This document shows positions 53,986 through 62,675 of a stretch of 64,000 bases of DNA, one piece after another (position 1 is the stretch's first letter; the number at the start of each line of letters is the position of its first letter). The notes below the pieces were generated by a model. That model was not told where the DNA came from. It saw nothing but the letters and a program-made list of their open reading frames with translations, and ran no database searches. The DNA is from Martinezella lusitana (GTDB lineage Bacteria > Pseudomonadota > Alphaproteobacteria > Rhizobiales > Rhizobiaceae), in assembly GCF_014207095.1 (NCBI RefSeq), contig NZ_JACHBG010000027.1:1-64000 (forward strand), written 5' to 3'. The translations under genes were made by a program, and so were the position numbers.

Positions 53986-54171
53986 ACACCACTCCTTGGG
54001 TCATCGAAGCCGCCGGACGACAAGCTTAAACGGGCAAAGCTGACAATTCGCTGACAGCCGCCTCACGGGATTTTCAGCCAGCCTGACGTATAGCAGTCAC
54101 CGTCGAGACAAAACAAGACGACCAAGGACAAGGGTTCGTCGCGGCTCGACCGCAACTGAAGGAATAGTTTT

Positions 54172-54399
54172 ATGCATATGCCGTTTCGATTTGCGCCGGC
54201 GATCATCTACGTGACCGTGCTGTCCACCCTCTTCCTGTCGATGCAGCTTATGCGGCCGCCCCATTCCTGCGGGCCGTTTCATATCTTCAGGCACCACAGG
54301 ACCAGCCAGCCAATGTCATGCCAAGGCAAGCAAATGGCCGATCTCGGTAACGATGGCGACACGCATCTCACGCCGGCGCCCCTAAAAGTCATTCGATAA
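54172..54399 (+). CDS. Small membrane protein, paralogue 1
   Basis: 75 residues, with AAGGA eight bases before the ATG. One transmembrane segment (about 6-26, FRFAPAIIYVTVLSTLFLSM) is followed by a short Cys/His-containing tail. The motif RFAPAIIYV-x-LSM-L--P closely matches the second small protein at 54420. The two genes lie in tandem, 20 bp apart, and divergent from the PepSY/two-component operon, so they may be its targets. No family recognised. Confidence 0.6.
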   Translation: MHMPFRFAPAIIYVTVLSTLFLSMQLMRPPHSCGPFHIFRHHRTSQPMSCQGKQMADLGNDGDTHLTPAPLKVIR

Positions 54400-54419
54400 T
54401 GCCGTTGAGGGCTGACATC

Positions 54420-54578
54420 ATGCTGAGGCTCTTTTCCGTCGCACCGGCCATCGTCTATGTCGCGGCGCTGCTTTTCGTTGTCCTGTCGATGCTGATCGTT
54501 CAGCCGTCACGGGTGAGCAAGCCATTGAGCCTGCATTGCGAAAACGCGCGATATTCCGATTGCAGGCTCCTGCGCTGA
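54420..54578 (+). CDS. Small membrane protein, paralogue 2
   Basis: 52 residues (ATG 54420, TGA 54576-54578), preceded by GAGGG about eight bases upstream. One transmembrane segment (about 5-27, FSVAPAIVYVAALLFVVLSM) ends in LxVQP, followed by a short polar tail with two Cys. Alignment with the 75-residue protein upstream: FAPAIIYV/SVAPAIVYV and LSMQLMRP/LSMLIVQP. This small gene falls below the length usually reported by gene finders. Confidence 0.55.
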   Translation: MLRLFSVAPAIVYVAALLFVVLSMLIVQPSRVSKPLSLHCENARYSDCRLLR

Positions 54579-54685
54579 TCGAACGATGCGGCTGCTCGTC
54601 CAACGCGTAACCCCACCCGTCTTCACTGAAGATGCATGCGGGGACGCGAACGCTCCAACATAGAGACAAACCCAAGGGTTTCCAT

Positions 54686-56113
54686 ATGCCTCCAAAATCG
54701 ATGTTGAACAGGATCGTGTCAGGCGGCCTGATACTGACGATGTCCAGCTATGCGGTGAACACGATACCGGTTGCCGCCGCGATCTACGCGGCGCAGGTGG
54801 CGTTCGCCTCCTCCGCAGCCGCCTCCGCGCCGGAAACCAAGCGCAATGCCAAGGGGCTGCTTGCGGACATGCGCATCTCGCTCGGCATGGTCGCGCGCAG
54901 CTATAAAGGCGATGCATTCGGAGCTCGCCACAGAAGCGCCACCAGCGTCATCGAGGGCGTTACGCGAGCCGCGCGCGCCAACGAGCAGATGGAGATCGCG
55001 CTTTCTGGACGTAACGGCAAAGCCATTGCCGAGGCCACCGGCAACCTGTCACGAGCCATTGGCGACCTGCAAACGCGATACGCCCTAACGCCGGCGCAGA
55101 ACGCCGAGGCCGAGAAGGGGATGCGCTATCTGAACGCTGCGTGGCGAAGCTATTCCTCGCGTTACGTTCTTGGGAAATCTGGCGGCAAAGCCGGAAAGGT
55201 GGACCAGGCTCAGGTCCGAGCGCTGCGCAGGAAGGTAAACACTCTGGAAAAGCACGTCGGGGCGCTGGAAGACCAGGTTGCCACCAATGCGGCCCTTCGA
55301 CGGCAGGTGACGCGATTGAGGCAAGATCTGGCCTATTACGACAGTCGCCCCGATGACTACCTGACCTATCAGGCCATGTTGCTGACGCTATCAACAGTAT
55401 CCGGCTCCTTCGAGGCGCTTATCTACACGACGCGGGTCTACTATCCGACCTACTACACCTATTTCGAGCCTGTCGGTCCCGACTTCCACGCCTGGCGCTC
55501 GTACTGGGACGGCTATTATGATGGCTATTACGATGGCCGCGACTCTGTGTGGTATGATGAACCGGTCGTTATCAACGATCCTGTCATAGTGATCCAAGAG
55601 GTCGACAACAGCACGCAGATTACATATCAGACTATTTACCACACGGCCGACGAGGTTCGCGTCGAATACGAGGCCTTGCCTCAGGAAAACCTAACGGCGG
55701 TGGAAATACCGGCCGCACCGCAAGACACTGTCTTCACCACCAATACAATGATCCACATAGAGCAAGAGAACGTCTCGCTCGACGCGGCTGAAGCAGCGCG
55801 CGAGCCAGAATCCAGAGAATCCAGAGAATCCAATGCTACCGTTCCATTTGACGATGAAGAGCGACCAGAAGCTGCACAGGCACGCGACAGCAACATTGCC
55901 GACGAGAAAGCAGACGCTCTGGAGCGTGACGATGATCCGATCGAGAAGACGGAGGCTCCAAAGCAGGACAGCGATAGTCGCGATGATGACGAGGAGAGCC
56001 GCGAACATATTGCGCCGGCCGAGCGGGGTTCAGAACAAGACGACAACTCTCATCCAGAGATTCAGGATCGTCTGGACGCTCAAAGATGTGAAGATGATTC
56101 CGCCAATTGCTGA
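54686..56113 (+). CDS. Secreted coiled-coil protein with tyrosine-rich and acidic regions, unknown function
   Basis: 475 residues from the ATG at 54686 (AAGGG nine bases upstream). A probable signal peptide (about 1-44, ending SSAAASA) is followed by helical segments and a coiled coil with heptad-like spacing (about 175-225: LRRKVNTLEKHVGALEDQVATNAALRRQVTRLRQDL). Next is a Tyr/Trp/Asp-rich stretch (about 255-300, with WDGYYDGYYDGRD). From about 375 the tail is highly acidic (E, D, S-rich) to the end. I do not recognise a family. It follows the two small membrane proteins on the same strand, so it may be part of their transcript. Confidence 0.6.
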   Translation: MPPKSMLNRIVSGGLILTMSSYAVNTIPVAAAIYAAQVAFASSAAASAPETKRNAKGLLADMRISLGMVARSYKGDAFGARHRSATSVIEGVTRAARANEQMEIALSGRNGKAIAEATGNLSRAIGDLQTRYALTPAQNAEAEKGMRYLNAAWRSYSSRYVLGKSGGKAGKVDQAQVRALRRKVNTLEKHVGALEDQVATNAALRRQVTRLRQDLAYYDSRPDDYLTYQAMLLTLSTVSGSFEALIYTTRVYYPTYYTYFEPVGPDFHAWRSYWDGYYDGYYDGRDSVWYDEPVVINDPVIVIQEVDNSTQITYQTIYHTADEVRVEYEALPQENLTAVEIPAAPQDTVFTTNTMIHIEQENVSLDAAEAAREPESRESRESNATVPFDDEERPEAAQARDSNIADEKADALERDDDPIEKTEAPKQDSDSRDDDEESREHIAPAERGSEQDDNSHPEIQDRLDAQRCEDDSANC

Positions 56114-56225
56114 TCCACCGACCTGAAGATTGATTCAGTTAAATGATATTCCTTTGGCGTGTTTGAGATAGAACCAGCAAAGCGCATCCACATGGACCGG
56201 CGCCTGATTTACGGTCATATCACGA

Positions 56226-56287
56226 AGCATATATATTTATGTCAATATCAACTGACGAGGCTCCTGTAGCATATATCGATCTATGTC
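56226..56287 (+). repeat. Imperfect direct repeat upstream of the GH114-like gene
   Basis: AGCATATATATTTATGTC (56226-56243) and AGCATATATCGATCTATGTC (56268-56287) share both ends and most of the middle. Their starts are 42 bp apart, four helical turns, and they lie about 46-107 bases before the ATG at 56333. This suggests paired binding sites. Confidence 0.4.
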
Positions 56288-56332
56288 CGATTGAGCATGG
56301 CATAGACACTGTAAGGTACATTGGAGAATGAC

Positions 56333-57253
56333 ATGAAGCTATTGGAATTTAAGGCGCTGGTCGAACTTCATTCGACGTTTACATCCAGATCAGATAGATC
56401 TTGGCATTTTGAAAACTACCTTCAATGCCTCTGCATGGCGATAGCTGTCATCGTCATGACAATATATGGCGTGCCACCGGCGGCCGCAGAGCCAGTTCTT
56501 CTGCCGCCGGTCAAGGGCCAGTTCGACTATCAACTCGGCGGCGCTTATGATCCGGCAACAAGCGTCAAGATTGTCGTGCGCGACCGGCTAAAGCCGCCGG
56601 CCACAGGAAAATACAACATATGCTACGTGAATACCTACCAAACCCAACCGGATGAGGGAAAATGGTGGGCATCGAAACACCCGGACCTGCTGGTCAGGCA
56701 AGATGGGAAATTCGTGGTCGACAAGCAGTGGAATGAATATCTGCTCGATACGTCGACGGACGCGAAACGAGCCGCTCTCATGGAGATAATCGGGCCCTGG
56801 TTCGATCGATGTGCAACGGATGGTTTCAAGGGTATCGATGCGGATAATCTCGATTCCTGGACAAGGTCCAAAGGCGTTTTGGCGATGGCCGACAACGTCG
56901 CATTCGCCAAGCTGCTGGTGAAGCGCGCGCACGTCGCCGGTCTTGCCATCGCGCAGAAGAATGCGAGCGACCTCGCCCCGACCGGGTCCTCGAAAATCGG
57001 CTTCGATTTCGCAATCGTCGAGGAATGCCAGATTTGGAAGGAATGCGACAAGTTCACCGCCGCCTATGGCGGATTGGTTTATGAGATCGAATATAATGAC
57101 AATACCAAGGATTCCGAGGGTAATCCGGTTGATCCGCTCAGCATTTTCAACGCCGCATGCTCAGCGCGCGGCAATAAGATTTCCGTCATTTACCGTGACC
57201 GCGGATTGGTGCCTTCCAAGTCGCCGGATTACGTCTACAAGCTTTGCAAATAG
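56333..57253 (+). CDS. Exported GH114-like glycosidase (TIM barrel)
   Basis: 306 residues from the ATG at 56333 (GGAG six bases upstream; a TTG at 56321 is less likely). A hydrophobic segment (about 30-50, CLCMAIAVIVMTIYG) ends in AAAEP, so it is exported or anchored. The GH114 order is visible: QFDYQLGGAYD, the first barrel strand ICYVNTYQTQPDEGKWW, LLDTSTDAKRAALMEII, the catalytic-region GFKGIDADNLDSW and FAIVEECQIW. The founding family cleaves alpha-1,4-polygalactosamine in exopolysaccharide. In this organism it may trim an extracellular polysaccharide; that is inference. Confidence 0.75.
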   Translation: MKLLEFKALVELHSTFTSRSDRSWHFENYLQCLCMAIAVIVMTIYGVPPAAAEPVLLPPVKGQFDYQLGGAYDPATSVKIVVRDRLKPPATGKYNICYVNTYQTQPDEGKWWASKHPDLLVRQDGKFVVDKQWNEYLLDTSTDAKRAALMEIIGPWFDRCATDGFKGIDADNLDSWTRSKGVLAMADNVAFAKLLVKRAHVAGLAIAQKNASDLAPTGSSKIGFDFAIVEECQIWKECDKFTAAYGGLVYEIEYNDNTKDSEGNPVDPLSIFNAACSARGNKISVIYRDRGLVPSKSPDYVYKLCK

Positions 57254-57897
57254 CCTGTGGGAATGCGCCGGCGGAGTAGATGTTGCGCGAGGCAGCAAGC
57301 CTGCCTCTCCGCCCATCATTGTTGGTTGCAGGCTTTGCGAGGTTTCCCCTGCGCCTATGAGATATCCGTGCAGGGAAATGCCGTGATCGAGGAGCTCGGA
57401 CACAAACGTCGCAACCTTGGCATCTTCGCCATTTCCGTGTGCAGTCCTTTCAGAGACACGCCGCATCACTGTATGTCTGGCGGCTATCGCTGCCTTCGAC
57501 CAGATGACCGGATAACAATCGCCTCCTCGCGACTAGCAATCGGGGCTGGACCTTTCAGCAATACAATGGCGCTTCAGGCTCAAAGCCAAATTCAATGCAA
57601 TTAGGTCCACAAGGATCCTACTCGTCTCTCAAAAGCCGCGGCACAAGGCCGCGATCAACGCGGACGATTTGGCCAGCCTGGGCGACGGAGAAGGCGACAC
57701 CCCTGACAGTTCGGCTCATCCACCCCTAGGCTCGATAGCGCATCATCGCACTCAGGAGCTGCGCACCAAATCGGCAGCCTTCGCTCAGAACGGTCGACGC
57801 AAAGCACTTGTCGTTGCACACAGTGTGTGCATAATAAGATCAACGCCGATCTCGGCGGTAATGATCATCAGGCATTTGCCGGGAAGGAGAGAAAGAG
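57254..57897. other. Spacer between the GH114-like and esterase genes
   Basis: About 640 bp with no credible gene: the open frames lack ribosome sites and protein-like composition. The right end must hold the esterase promoter. No clear hairpin or repeat was seen. Confidence 0.5.
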
Positions 57898-58860
57898 ATG
57901 AGCGAGAGTGCCGACGCCGCAAGACCGCAAGAGCCGGACTTCACGACGATCACGCCGGAGGAGCTGATCACCTATCGAGACGCCGAGAACCGGTTCCGCG
58001 CCTCCACGGCGGCGCGGAAATTTCTCGGAGAGCCGGATCCGGACGCCATGATTGAGTGGCAGGACATGGCTCTGCCAGGCCGAAATCTTCCCGTTCGCGT
58101 GTATCGACCAGGACCTGCCATAACCGGCAAACTCGCCCTAAGGCACGCCCTACCGCTTGTGATCCATGTGCATGGAGGCGGCTTTGTCGGCACGGCAATG
58201 CAATGCGACTGGACGAACAGTCACCTCGCCGTGCGTTTGCCTGCAGTCGTCGTCTCGGTGGAGCACCGCCTTGTCGCGCCGGACAGCCCGCTTTCGAACG
58301 CCGCCGCGGATGCCTGGGATGTGCTGTGCCATGTGATCGAACGCGCCGATCAATGGGGCGTTGATCCGACGCGTATCGCGCTGTTCGGCGAGAGCTTCGG
58401 CGCTCTGCTCAGCGCCCTGAGTGCCATCCGCGCCAAGGAGTCCGGTCTCGCCCTCAAAGCGCAGGTACTTGTCAATCCCGTTACGGACGTCACTGAGACG
58501 ATGTATGACTATCCCTCAATTGCCGAGTATGCATACAATCCGACATGCGCACTCCCCCTGCTCAAGTTCCTCCAGCGGCTCGCCGTGCCGCCAGGTAGCG
58601 ACGCCCGTGCCTACTCGCCACTCTATGCTAGCGACCTAAGCGATCTGCCTCCGGCGCTTGTCGTGGTTCCAACCCAGGATGCTCTCGCCGATCACGGGCG
58701 CCGCTATGCGGAACGGCTCCGCGAGGCCGAAACCTCCGTGCGTCTCTCCGAGTATCCGGGAGCCAAGCATGCATTCCTCACCCTGCCGGGCGTGGAGCTG
58801 CAGGCCAAGACAGCTCAAGGAGAGATCCTGAACTTCCTCACGAGGGCGTTGGTGGAATGA
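57898..58860 (+). CDS. Alpha/beta hydrolase, HSL-type esterase
   Basis: 320 residues, with GGAG nine bases before the ATG. The oxyanion motif HVHGGGF (about 92), nucleophile Ser in GESFG (about 164), acid in TQDALADH and His in GAKHAFL near residue 280 form the hormone-sensitive-lipase type catalytic set. No signal peptide, so it is cytosolic. Such enzymes hydrolyse short-chain esters. A convergent TetR gene follows 121 bp downstream. Confidence 0.9.
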   Translation: MSESADAARPQEPDFTTITPEELITYRDAENRFRASTAARKFLGEPDPDAMIEWQDMALPGRNLPVRVYRPGPAITGKLALRHALPLVIHVHGGGFVGTAMQCDWTNSHLAVRLPAVVVSVEHRLVAPDSPLSNAAADAWDVLCHVIERADQWGVDPTRIALFGESFGALLSALSAIRAKESGLALKAQVLVNPVTDVTETMYDYPSIAEYAYNPTCALPLLKFLQRLAVPPGSDARAYSPLYASDLSDLPPALVVVPTQDALADHGRRYAERLREAETSVRLSEYPGAKHAFLTLPGVELQAKTAQGEILNFLTRALVE

Positions 58861-58981
58861 TGGCCGAATACCGCCGTCGACCTGTCGCTCAGCAGGCCCC
58901 ACCTTCGTTGGGAGGGCACTGCAACACGATTGGTCACTGCCATGACTGCGCAACCGGCTCGTCTTCAAAGGTACCGGCCCT

Positions 58982-59641
58982 TCACCGGGCGTCCACCTCG
59001 CGCTGGATCTGGTTCAAATGCCCAGCAAGAAGCTCGGCAAAGGCGGCCTGACGGTCGATCTCGATCGGATGTAAGTCCCGGGCAAAGCGCGCCAATGCCG
59101 GATATTCAGTGGGATCGGCCCCGAGAACAGCAACTCGGAACAATTCCATGCCCTGCTGCCGCTCCTCTATCGTTAGGGTGCTAATCCCGCCGTCTGCGGC
59201 GATCAGCGCCGAGAGCAGAACCGCGGTGCGATGATAATGAATGCAGATCCGCTCATCCGGCAGACCGGTTTCCTGCAATGCCTGCAGCAGCGCCTCCATA
59301 ACCGCACGGGAACCGGCGCCGCTTGAAGCGTAGCGCGCCCACACCGTGGCCAGTTGCGGCTGCTGGGCGAACTTCTCGCGAAGGCGATGCGCGATGTCGG
59401 CGATACGCTGCTTCCAGTCACCTTCGAACCGGTAGTCCTCCATGGCCGAAAGAAGCACACGGTCGCCAACGGCACGCAAAAGCTCCGTCTTGTTGCGAAA
59501 ATGCCGATAGAGGCTGGACGCGTCGGTGCCGAGGGAAGCTGCCAGGCGGCGCACGCTGAAGGCTTCGGCGTCTCCATGCTTCAGGAGTTCTGCCGCCACG
59601 TCGAGGATACCCTCGCCGGACCAGCGCTTTCGACGTGTCAT
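58982..59641 (-). CDS. TetR-family regulator
   Basis: 219 residues from the ATG at 59641 (GGAGGG about ten bases upstream); longer frames to 59710 have no ribosome site. The helix-turn-helix is at about 8-52 (GILDVAAELLKHGDAEAFSVRRLAASLGTDASSLYRHFRNKTELL), followed by an all-helical ligand domain. It faces the esterase gene convergently and may regulate itself or a distant gene. Confidence 0.9.
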   Translation of the reverse strand: MTRRKRWSGEGILDVAAELLKHGDAEAFSVRRLAASLGTDASSLYRHFRNKTELLRAVGDRVLLSAMEDYRFEGDWKQRIADIAHRLREKFAQQPQLATVWARYASSGAGSRAVMEALLQALQETGLPDERICIHYHRTAVLLSALIAADGGISTLTIEERQQGMELFRVAVLGADPTEYPALARFARDLHPIEIDRQAAFAELLAGHLNQIQREVDAR

Positions 59642-60053
59642 GACCGCGAATCCCTCCGTCTTGCCGCCGTAACCATAGCTCATGCAACTGATTTTACGTA
59701 TAGATTTCAAGCTGGGAGAGAATGATTTCGCTCAATCGCGGCTACTCGTTTTTCATTCCCGCATTGGCAATATGCCGGCGTCGAGTCGCGACCTCCTCAC
59801 CTAATGGCAGTACCGGCTGGAGACGCAACCTTTTGTGCCTCGGTGAAACGCGACGGCGGTTATGTCGGTGTGTTTTAGGCTTGATGACTAAAGGATCAAA
59901 GACCGATATCACCACGTAGACCGTCAACGATGAAAGCCATTGTTCTTGACCTAATGTCCTCAAATAGGCTGTTTGGCCTGTCCGGGGTTTCCGCCAAGCT
60001 AGTGACTGGCCGAGGCGATGCTGCTCGGGCGCGGCATCGCCTCGTGGATGACA
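59642..60053. other. Spacer between the TetR and GMC oxidoreductase genes
   Basis: About 410 bp. A hairpin near the right end is listed separately. No gene is called; the short open frames here have no ribosome sites. Confidence 0.5.
60011..60044 (-). terminator. Hairpin just after the GMC oxidoreductase stop
   Basis: An 11-bp perfect stem, CGAGGCGATGC with GCATCGCCTCG, encloses a 12-base loop, nine bases after the stop at 60054. It lacks a T-run, so it may be a weak or Rho-assisted terminator or an RNA-stabilising hairpin. Confidence 0.45.
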
Positions 60054-61541
60054 TCAGGCGATCCTGCGGGCGGCAGCGATCTGGCTTGCGCCGATGCTGG
60101 CAAGAGCGACGCTGAACAGGGTCGGGTTGGTGGCTGTCATCGTGGGAATGACGCCATTGCCGGCAACGTAGAGGTTCTCGAAGCCCCAGACCTTGGAGTT
60201 CCTGTCGCAAACGCTGGTGCCATCGTCGTGTTCGCCCATGCGGATCGTGCCCTGATAATGCAGCGACGAGCCGACAGGCTGCACGAAGGTGGCAAAACCG
60301 GCTGCAGGGCGACCGATAATGGCAGAAATCCGCTGCGCGAGCCTCTTGGCGTCCTCCAGACGCGCCTTATCGCCGTCGGATTGGCGCCAGTGAATGGAGA
60401 TGGCCGGCAGACCAAGCCAGTCACGGCGATTGTCGTCGAAGGTGACGCGGTTGTCGGCGCTGATATCGGAGGGCACAAAAACGCCCATGCCAACCGGCTG
60501 ACCACTCATTTCACTGGTATGCGGCATCGAGCGCAGGCTGGCCGGGGCGATGGTGACCGAATAGGGAAGATCACTTGTGGCCGGAACCCAGCTCATCGCG
60601 CTCATGGGCACATCGGTCTGCATCTCTGTGATCTGTGAGACGATATAATGGTCGTTGATGTAGCGGCCAAGCGCTTCGGGGCGGATGCCCGAGGCATAGA
60701 GCAGCTGCGGGGTGTGGAGCGAGTCACAGGCAACGACGACCGTGCCGGCGCCGACGATGAAAGTCTCTTGCGAGCCGGCGCGGGCAAGCTCTACACCCGT
60801 GACCTTGCCATGGTCATGGATCACGCGGCGGCAGGCGGTTTCGCAGAGAATATGGAAGCGTTCCGCCGGCTCGTCGACAAGGTTGCCGAGCACGACGTCG
60901 GTGCCGTGATAGCGCAGGCCAGCGGGACCGGGCGTTGCGGCAAGCGGCATCGGCTGAACGAAGCGGTCGGACGTGCGACCGGGATTGAAGACCTCGCCCA
61001 GGCGCTCGCGCATTGCGATGGCGGCAACATCGCCGGCATGGGGATCCTTGTTGGTACCGAGCAACTGCGCCGATACGGCGAGAGCCCTGTGCATTTCATC
61101 GGAGGGGATGAAGGGCACCAGTTCGATCTCCGATGGCACCGGCGTGCCCGTCGACCATTTCGTACCCATGCCGCCGACATTGGCTGCTGAGAAGCCGGCA
61201 AAGAGGTTTTCGTCCTGCTCATCGGCATCGTTGGCAATGAAAAGGCCCGAGCGTCGCAGCAACGAGTGATCGAAGCCGCCGGCACGGCGGGCTTCCCACT
61301 CTTCCTTGTTGATCGGCATGCGCGGACTGCGGTCACCGCCCTGGGCCTGCACTTCGAAGGCCGCGCGCTCATCAAGATCGGCGATATTGTCGAGATGTGC
61401 GCCCTTTTGCGGCAGAATCTGCGGGCCGGCTTCCACCATCAGGATACGCGCTTCCGGCCAATTGTTTCTGATAACACGCGCATAGGCCGAGCCGGTCGGG
61501 CCACTTCCGATGATGACGACGTCGGCAGACTGACGAGACAT
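60054..61541 (-). CDS. GMC-family FAD oxidoreductase, pyranose-oxidase-like
   Basis: 495 residues. The FAD-binding motif opens it (VVIIGSGPTGSAYARVI, followed by LMVEAGP). Later signatures include GTVVVACDSLHTPQLL (about 260-275), HYQGTIRMGEHDDGTSVCD near 440, and the terminal YVAGNGVIPTMTATNPTLFSVALA. The shape matches the pyranose 2-oxidase/C-glycoside 3-oxidase side of the GMC family, which oxidise a sugar ring hydroxyl to a ketone. No Tat signal, so it is cytosolic. It is divergent from a TIM-barrel isomerase gene across a palindrome (61557-61583), suggesting one sugar pathway. Confidence 0.88.
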   Translation of the reverse strand: MSRQSADVVIIGSGPTGSAYARVIRNNWPEARILMVEAGPQILPQKGAHLDNIADLDERAAFEVQAQGGDRSPRMPINKEEWEARRAGGFDHSLLRRSGLFIANDADEQDENLFAGFSAANVGGMGTKWSTGTPVPSEIELVPFIPSDEMHRALAVSAQLLGTNKDPHAGDVAAIAMRERLGEVFNPGRTSDRFVQPMPLAATPGPAGLRYHGTDVVLGNLVDEPAERFHILCETACRRVIHDHGKVTGVELARAGSQETFIVGAGTVVVACDSLHTPQLLYASGIRPEALGRYINDHYIVSQITEMQTDVPMSAMSWVPATSDLPYSVTIAPASLRSMPHTSEMSGQPVGMGVFVPSDISADNRVTFDDNRRDWLGLPAISIHWRQSDGDKARLEDAKRLAQRISAIIGRPAAGFATFVQPVGSSLHYQGTIRMGEHDDGTSVCDRNSKVWGFENLYVAGNGVIPTMTATNPTLFSVALASIGASQIAAARRIA

Positions 61542-61556
61542 TCCTGCTATTCCCTA

Positions 61557-61583
61557 TTGTTAAATCAATTTGATTTTAAACAA
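61557..61583. promoter_or_regulatory. Palindromic operator between divergent sugar-enzyme genes
   Basis: The core AAATCAA-T-TTGATTT (61562-61576) is a perfect 7-bp inverted repeat around one base. The flanks TTGTT (61557-61561) and AACAA (61579-61583) extend it with two extra bases on the right. It lies just upstream of the GMC gene start and 78 bases before the plus-strand isomerase, so one regulator could serve both. No regulator gene of this pathway is within the window. Confidence 0.6.
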
Positions 61584-61660
61584 AGATGTATCGTAGCCGA
61601 AGTCAACAGGCATTGTTAAGTTGTCGAACAAAGTTTTGGTGAAAGCGCTCGAGGAGAGGC

Positions 61661-62551
61661 ATGATGAAGATAGGTTTGAGTTCATACAGTTTCCGTTCGT
61701 TGATGCAAAGCGGCGCCATGCAGATCGAGGATATCTTTGAGTGGGTCGGCGAACATGGCGGCGATCATCTCGAATTGTCGACGCATTCCGTCGCGCCCGA
61801 AGGCCAAGACGTCCAGTATGAACTCGGCAATGACGCGGAAATGCTGAAACGGCTGACCGACGCATCTCAGAGAAGCGGCGTACCCATTTCCGGCATTTGC
61901 ACATCAGGAAATTTCATAGATGACAGCGAGCGAGCATTCCAGCTCAGCCGCCTAAAGCACTATGTCGAGCTTTGCGACAAGCTCGGCGTCCGCTTCCTGC
62001 GCCACGATGTCGTGCCATGGTCGTTGCGTGCAACCGACCCAGGTCAGTTCGAAGCGGCCTTCCCAGTAATCGTCGACGCCACCCATGAGCTTGCCGCGCA
62101 TGCGGGCCGCTATGGCGTCACCACCAGCGTCGAGGATCACGGCTTCTTCATGAATTCGAGCGAACGGATCAAGCGGCTGCAGCATGCCGTCAACCTGCCG
62201 AATTTCAAACTGACCGTCGATATCGGCAATTTCCTCTGCGTCGATGAGAATCCGCTGACGGGCACGCGGGCCTGCCTCTCTGAGGCAAGCTTCGTCCACA
62301 TCAAGGATTTCTACGTGCGCCAGACAGCTCCGGGCGCGGACTGGCTGCAGACTATCGGCGGCCAGGCGATCCGTGGCGCGGTCTTCGGCTATGGCGATCT
62401 GCCGGTCAGGTCGATCGTCGAAGACATCGTCGCCTCAGGTTATGACGGCTTCGTCTCGCTGGAATATGAAGGCAACGAGCCGGCGCAATTCGGCTGCGAA
62501 ATCGGGCTGAAGAATGCGAAGGCAATGTTTGCGGCCACGGCCGGCCGCTGA
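61661..62551 (+). CDS. Sugar phosphate isomerase/epimerase-type TIM barrel, possible deglycosidase-like
   Basis: 296 residues, with GAGGAGAGG just before the ATG. It belongs to the AP-endonuclease-2/xylose-isomerase-like TIM-barrel group. Candidate metal ligands are Glu in TSVEDHGFF (about 156), Asp in TVDIGNF (about 188), His in SFVHIKDFY (about 215) and Glu in VSLEYEGNE (about 270). Group members isomerise sugars, and some (DgpC/CarC) cleave 3-oxo-C-glycosides. Divergent from the pyranose-oxidase-like gene, it may act on that enzyme's 3-keto product. Confidence 0.82.
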   Translation: MMKIGLSSYSFRSLMQSGAMQIEDIFEWVGEHGGDHLELSTHSVAPEGQDVQYELGNDAEMLKRLTDASQRSGVPISGICTSGNFIDDSERAFQLSRLKHYVELCDKLGVRFLRHDVVPWSLRATDPGQFEAAFPVIVDATHELAAHAGRYGVTTSVEDHGFFMNSSERIKRLQHAVNLPNFKLTVDIGNFLCVDENPLTGTRACLSEASFVHIKDFYVRQTAPGADWLQTIGGQAIRGAVFGYGDLPVRSIVEDIVASGYDGFVSLEYEGNEPAQFGCEIGLKNAKAMFAATAGR

Positions 62552-62563
62552 ACATTACGCTTT

Positions 62564-62598
62564 AGCCTTTCCGTATTTCTTCGAAACGCGGAAAGGCT
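62564..62598. terminator. Bidirectional hairpin between the two isomerase genes
   Basis: AGCCTTTCCG (62564-62573) pairs with CGGAAAGGCT (62589-62598), with an inner TTTC/GAAA pairing around TTC. It lies 12 bases after the plus-strand stop, between convergent genes. The sequence after it is only modestly T-rich. Confidence 0.65.
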
Positions 62599-62615
62599 CT
62601 ATCTCCTTGTTTCAA

Positions 62616-62659
62616 GCAATTCCGGACGGAAAACCGCTACGCACTTTTCCTGGAATTGC
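62616..62659. repeat. Rhizobial intergenic palindromic element (RIME-like)
   Basis: The arms GCAATTCC (62616-62623) and GGAATTGC (62652-62659) enclose a nested GGAAAA/TTTTCC pairing and the loop CCGCTACGCAC. The sequence has the form of palindromic elements dispersed in Rhizobium and Agrobacterium intergenic regions; that match is from memory, not a search. It lies just downstream of the minus-strand isomerase stop and could act as a terminator or RNA-stabilising hairpin. Confidence 0.65.
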
Positions 62660-62675
62660 TCTTGCAATCTGAAAA

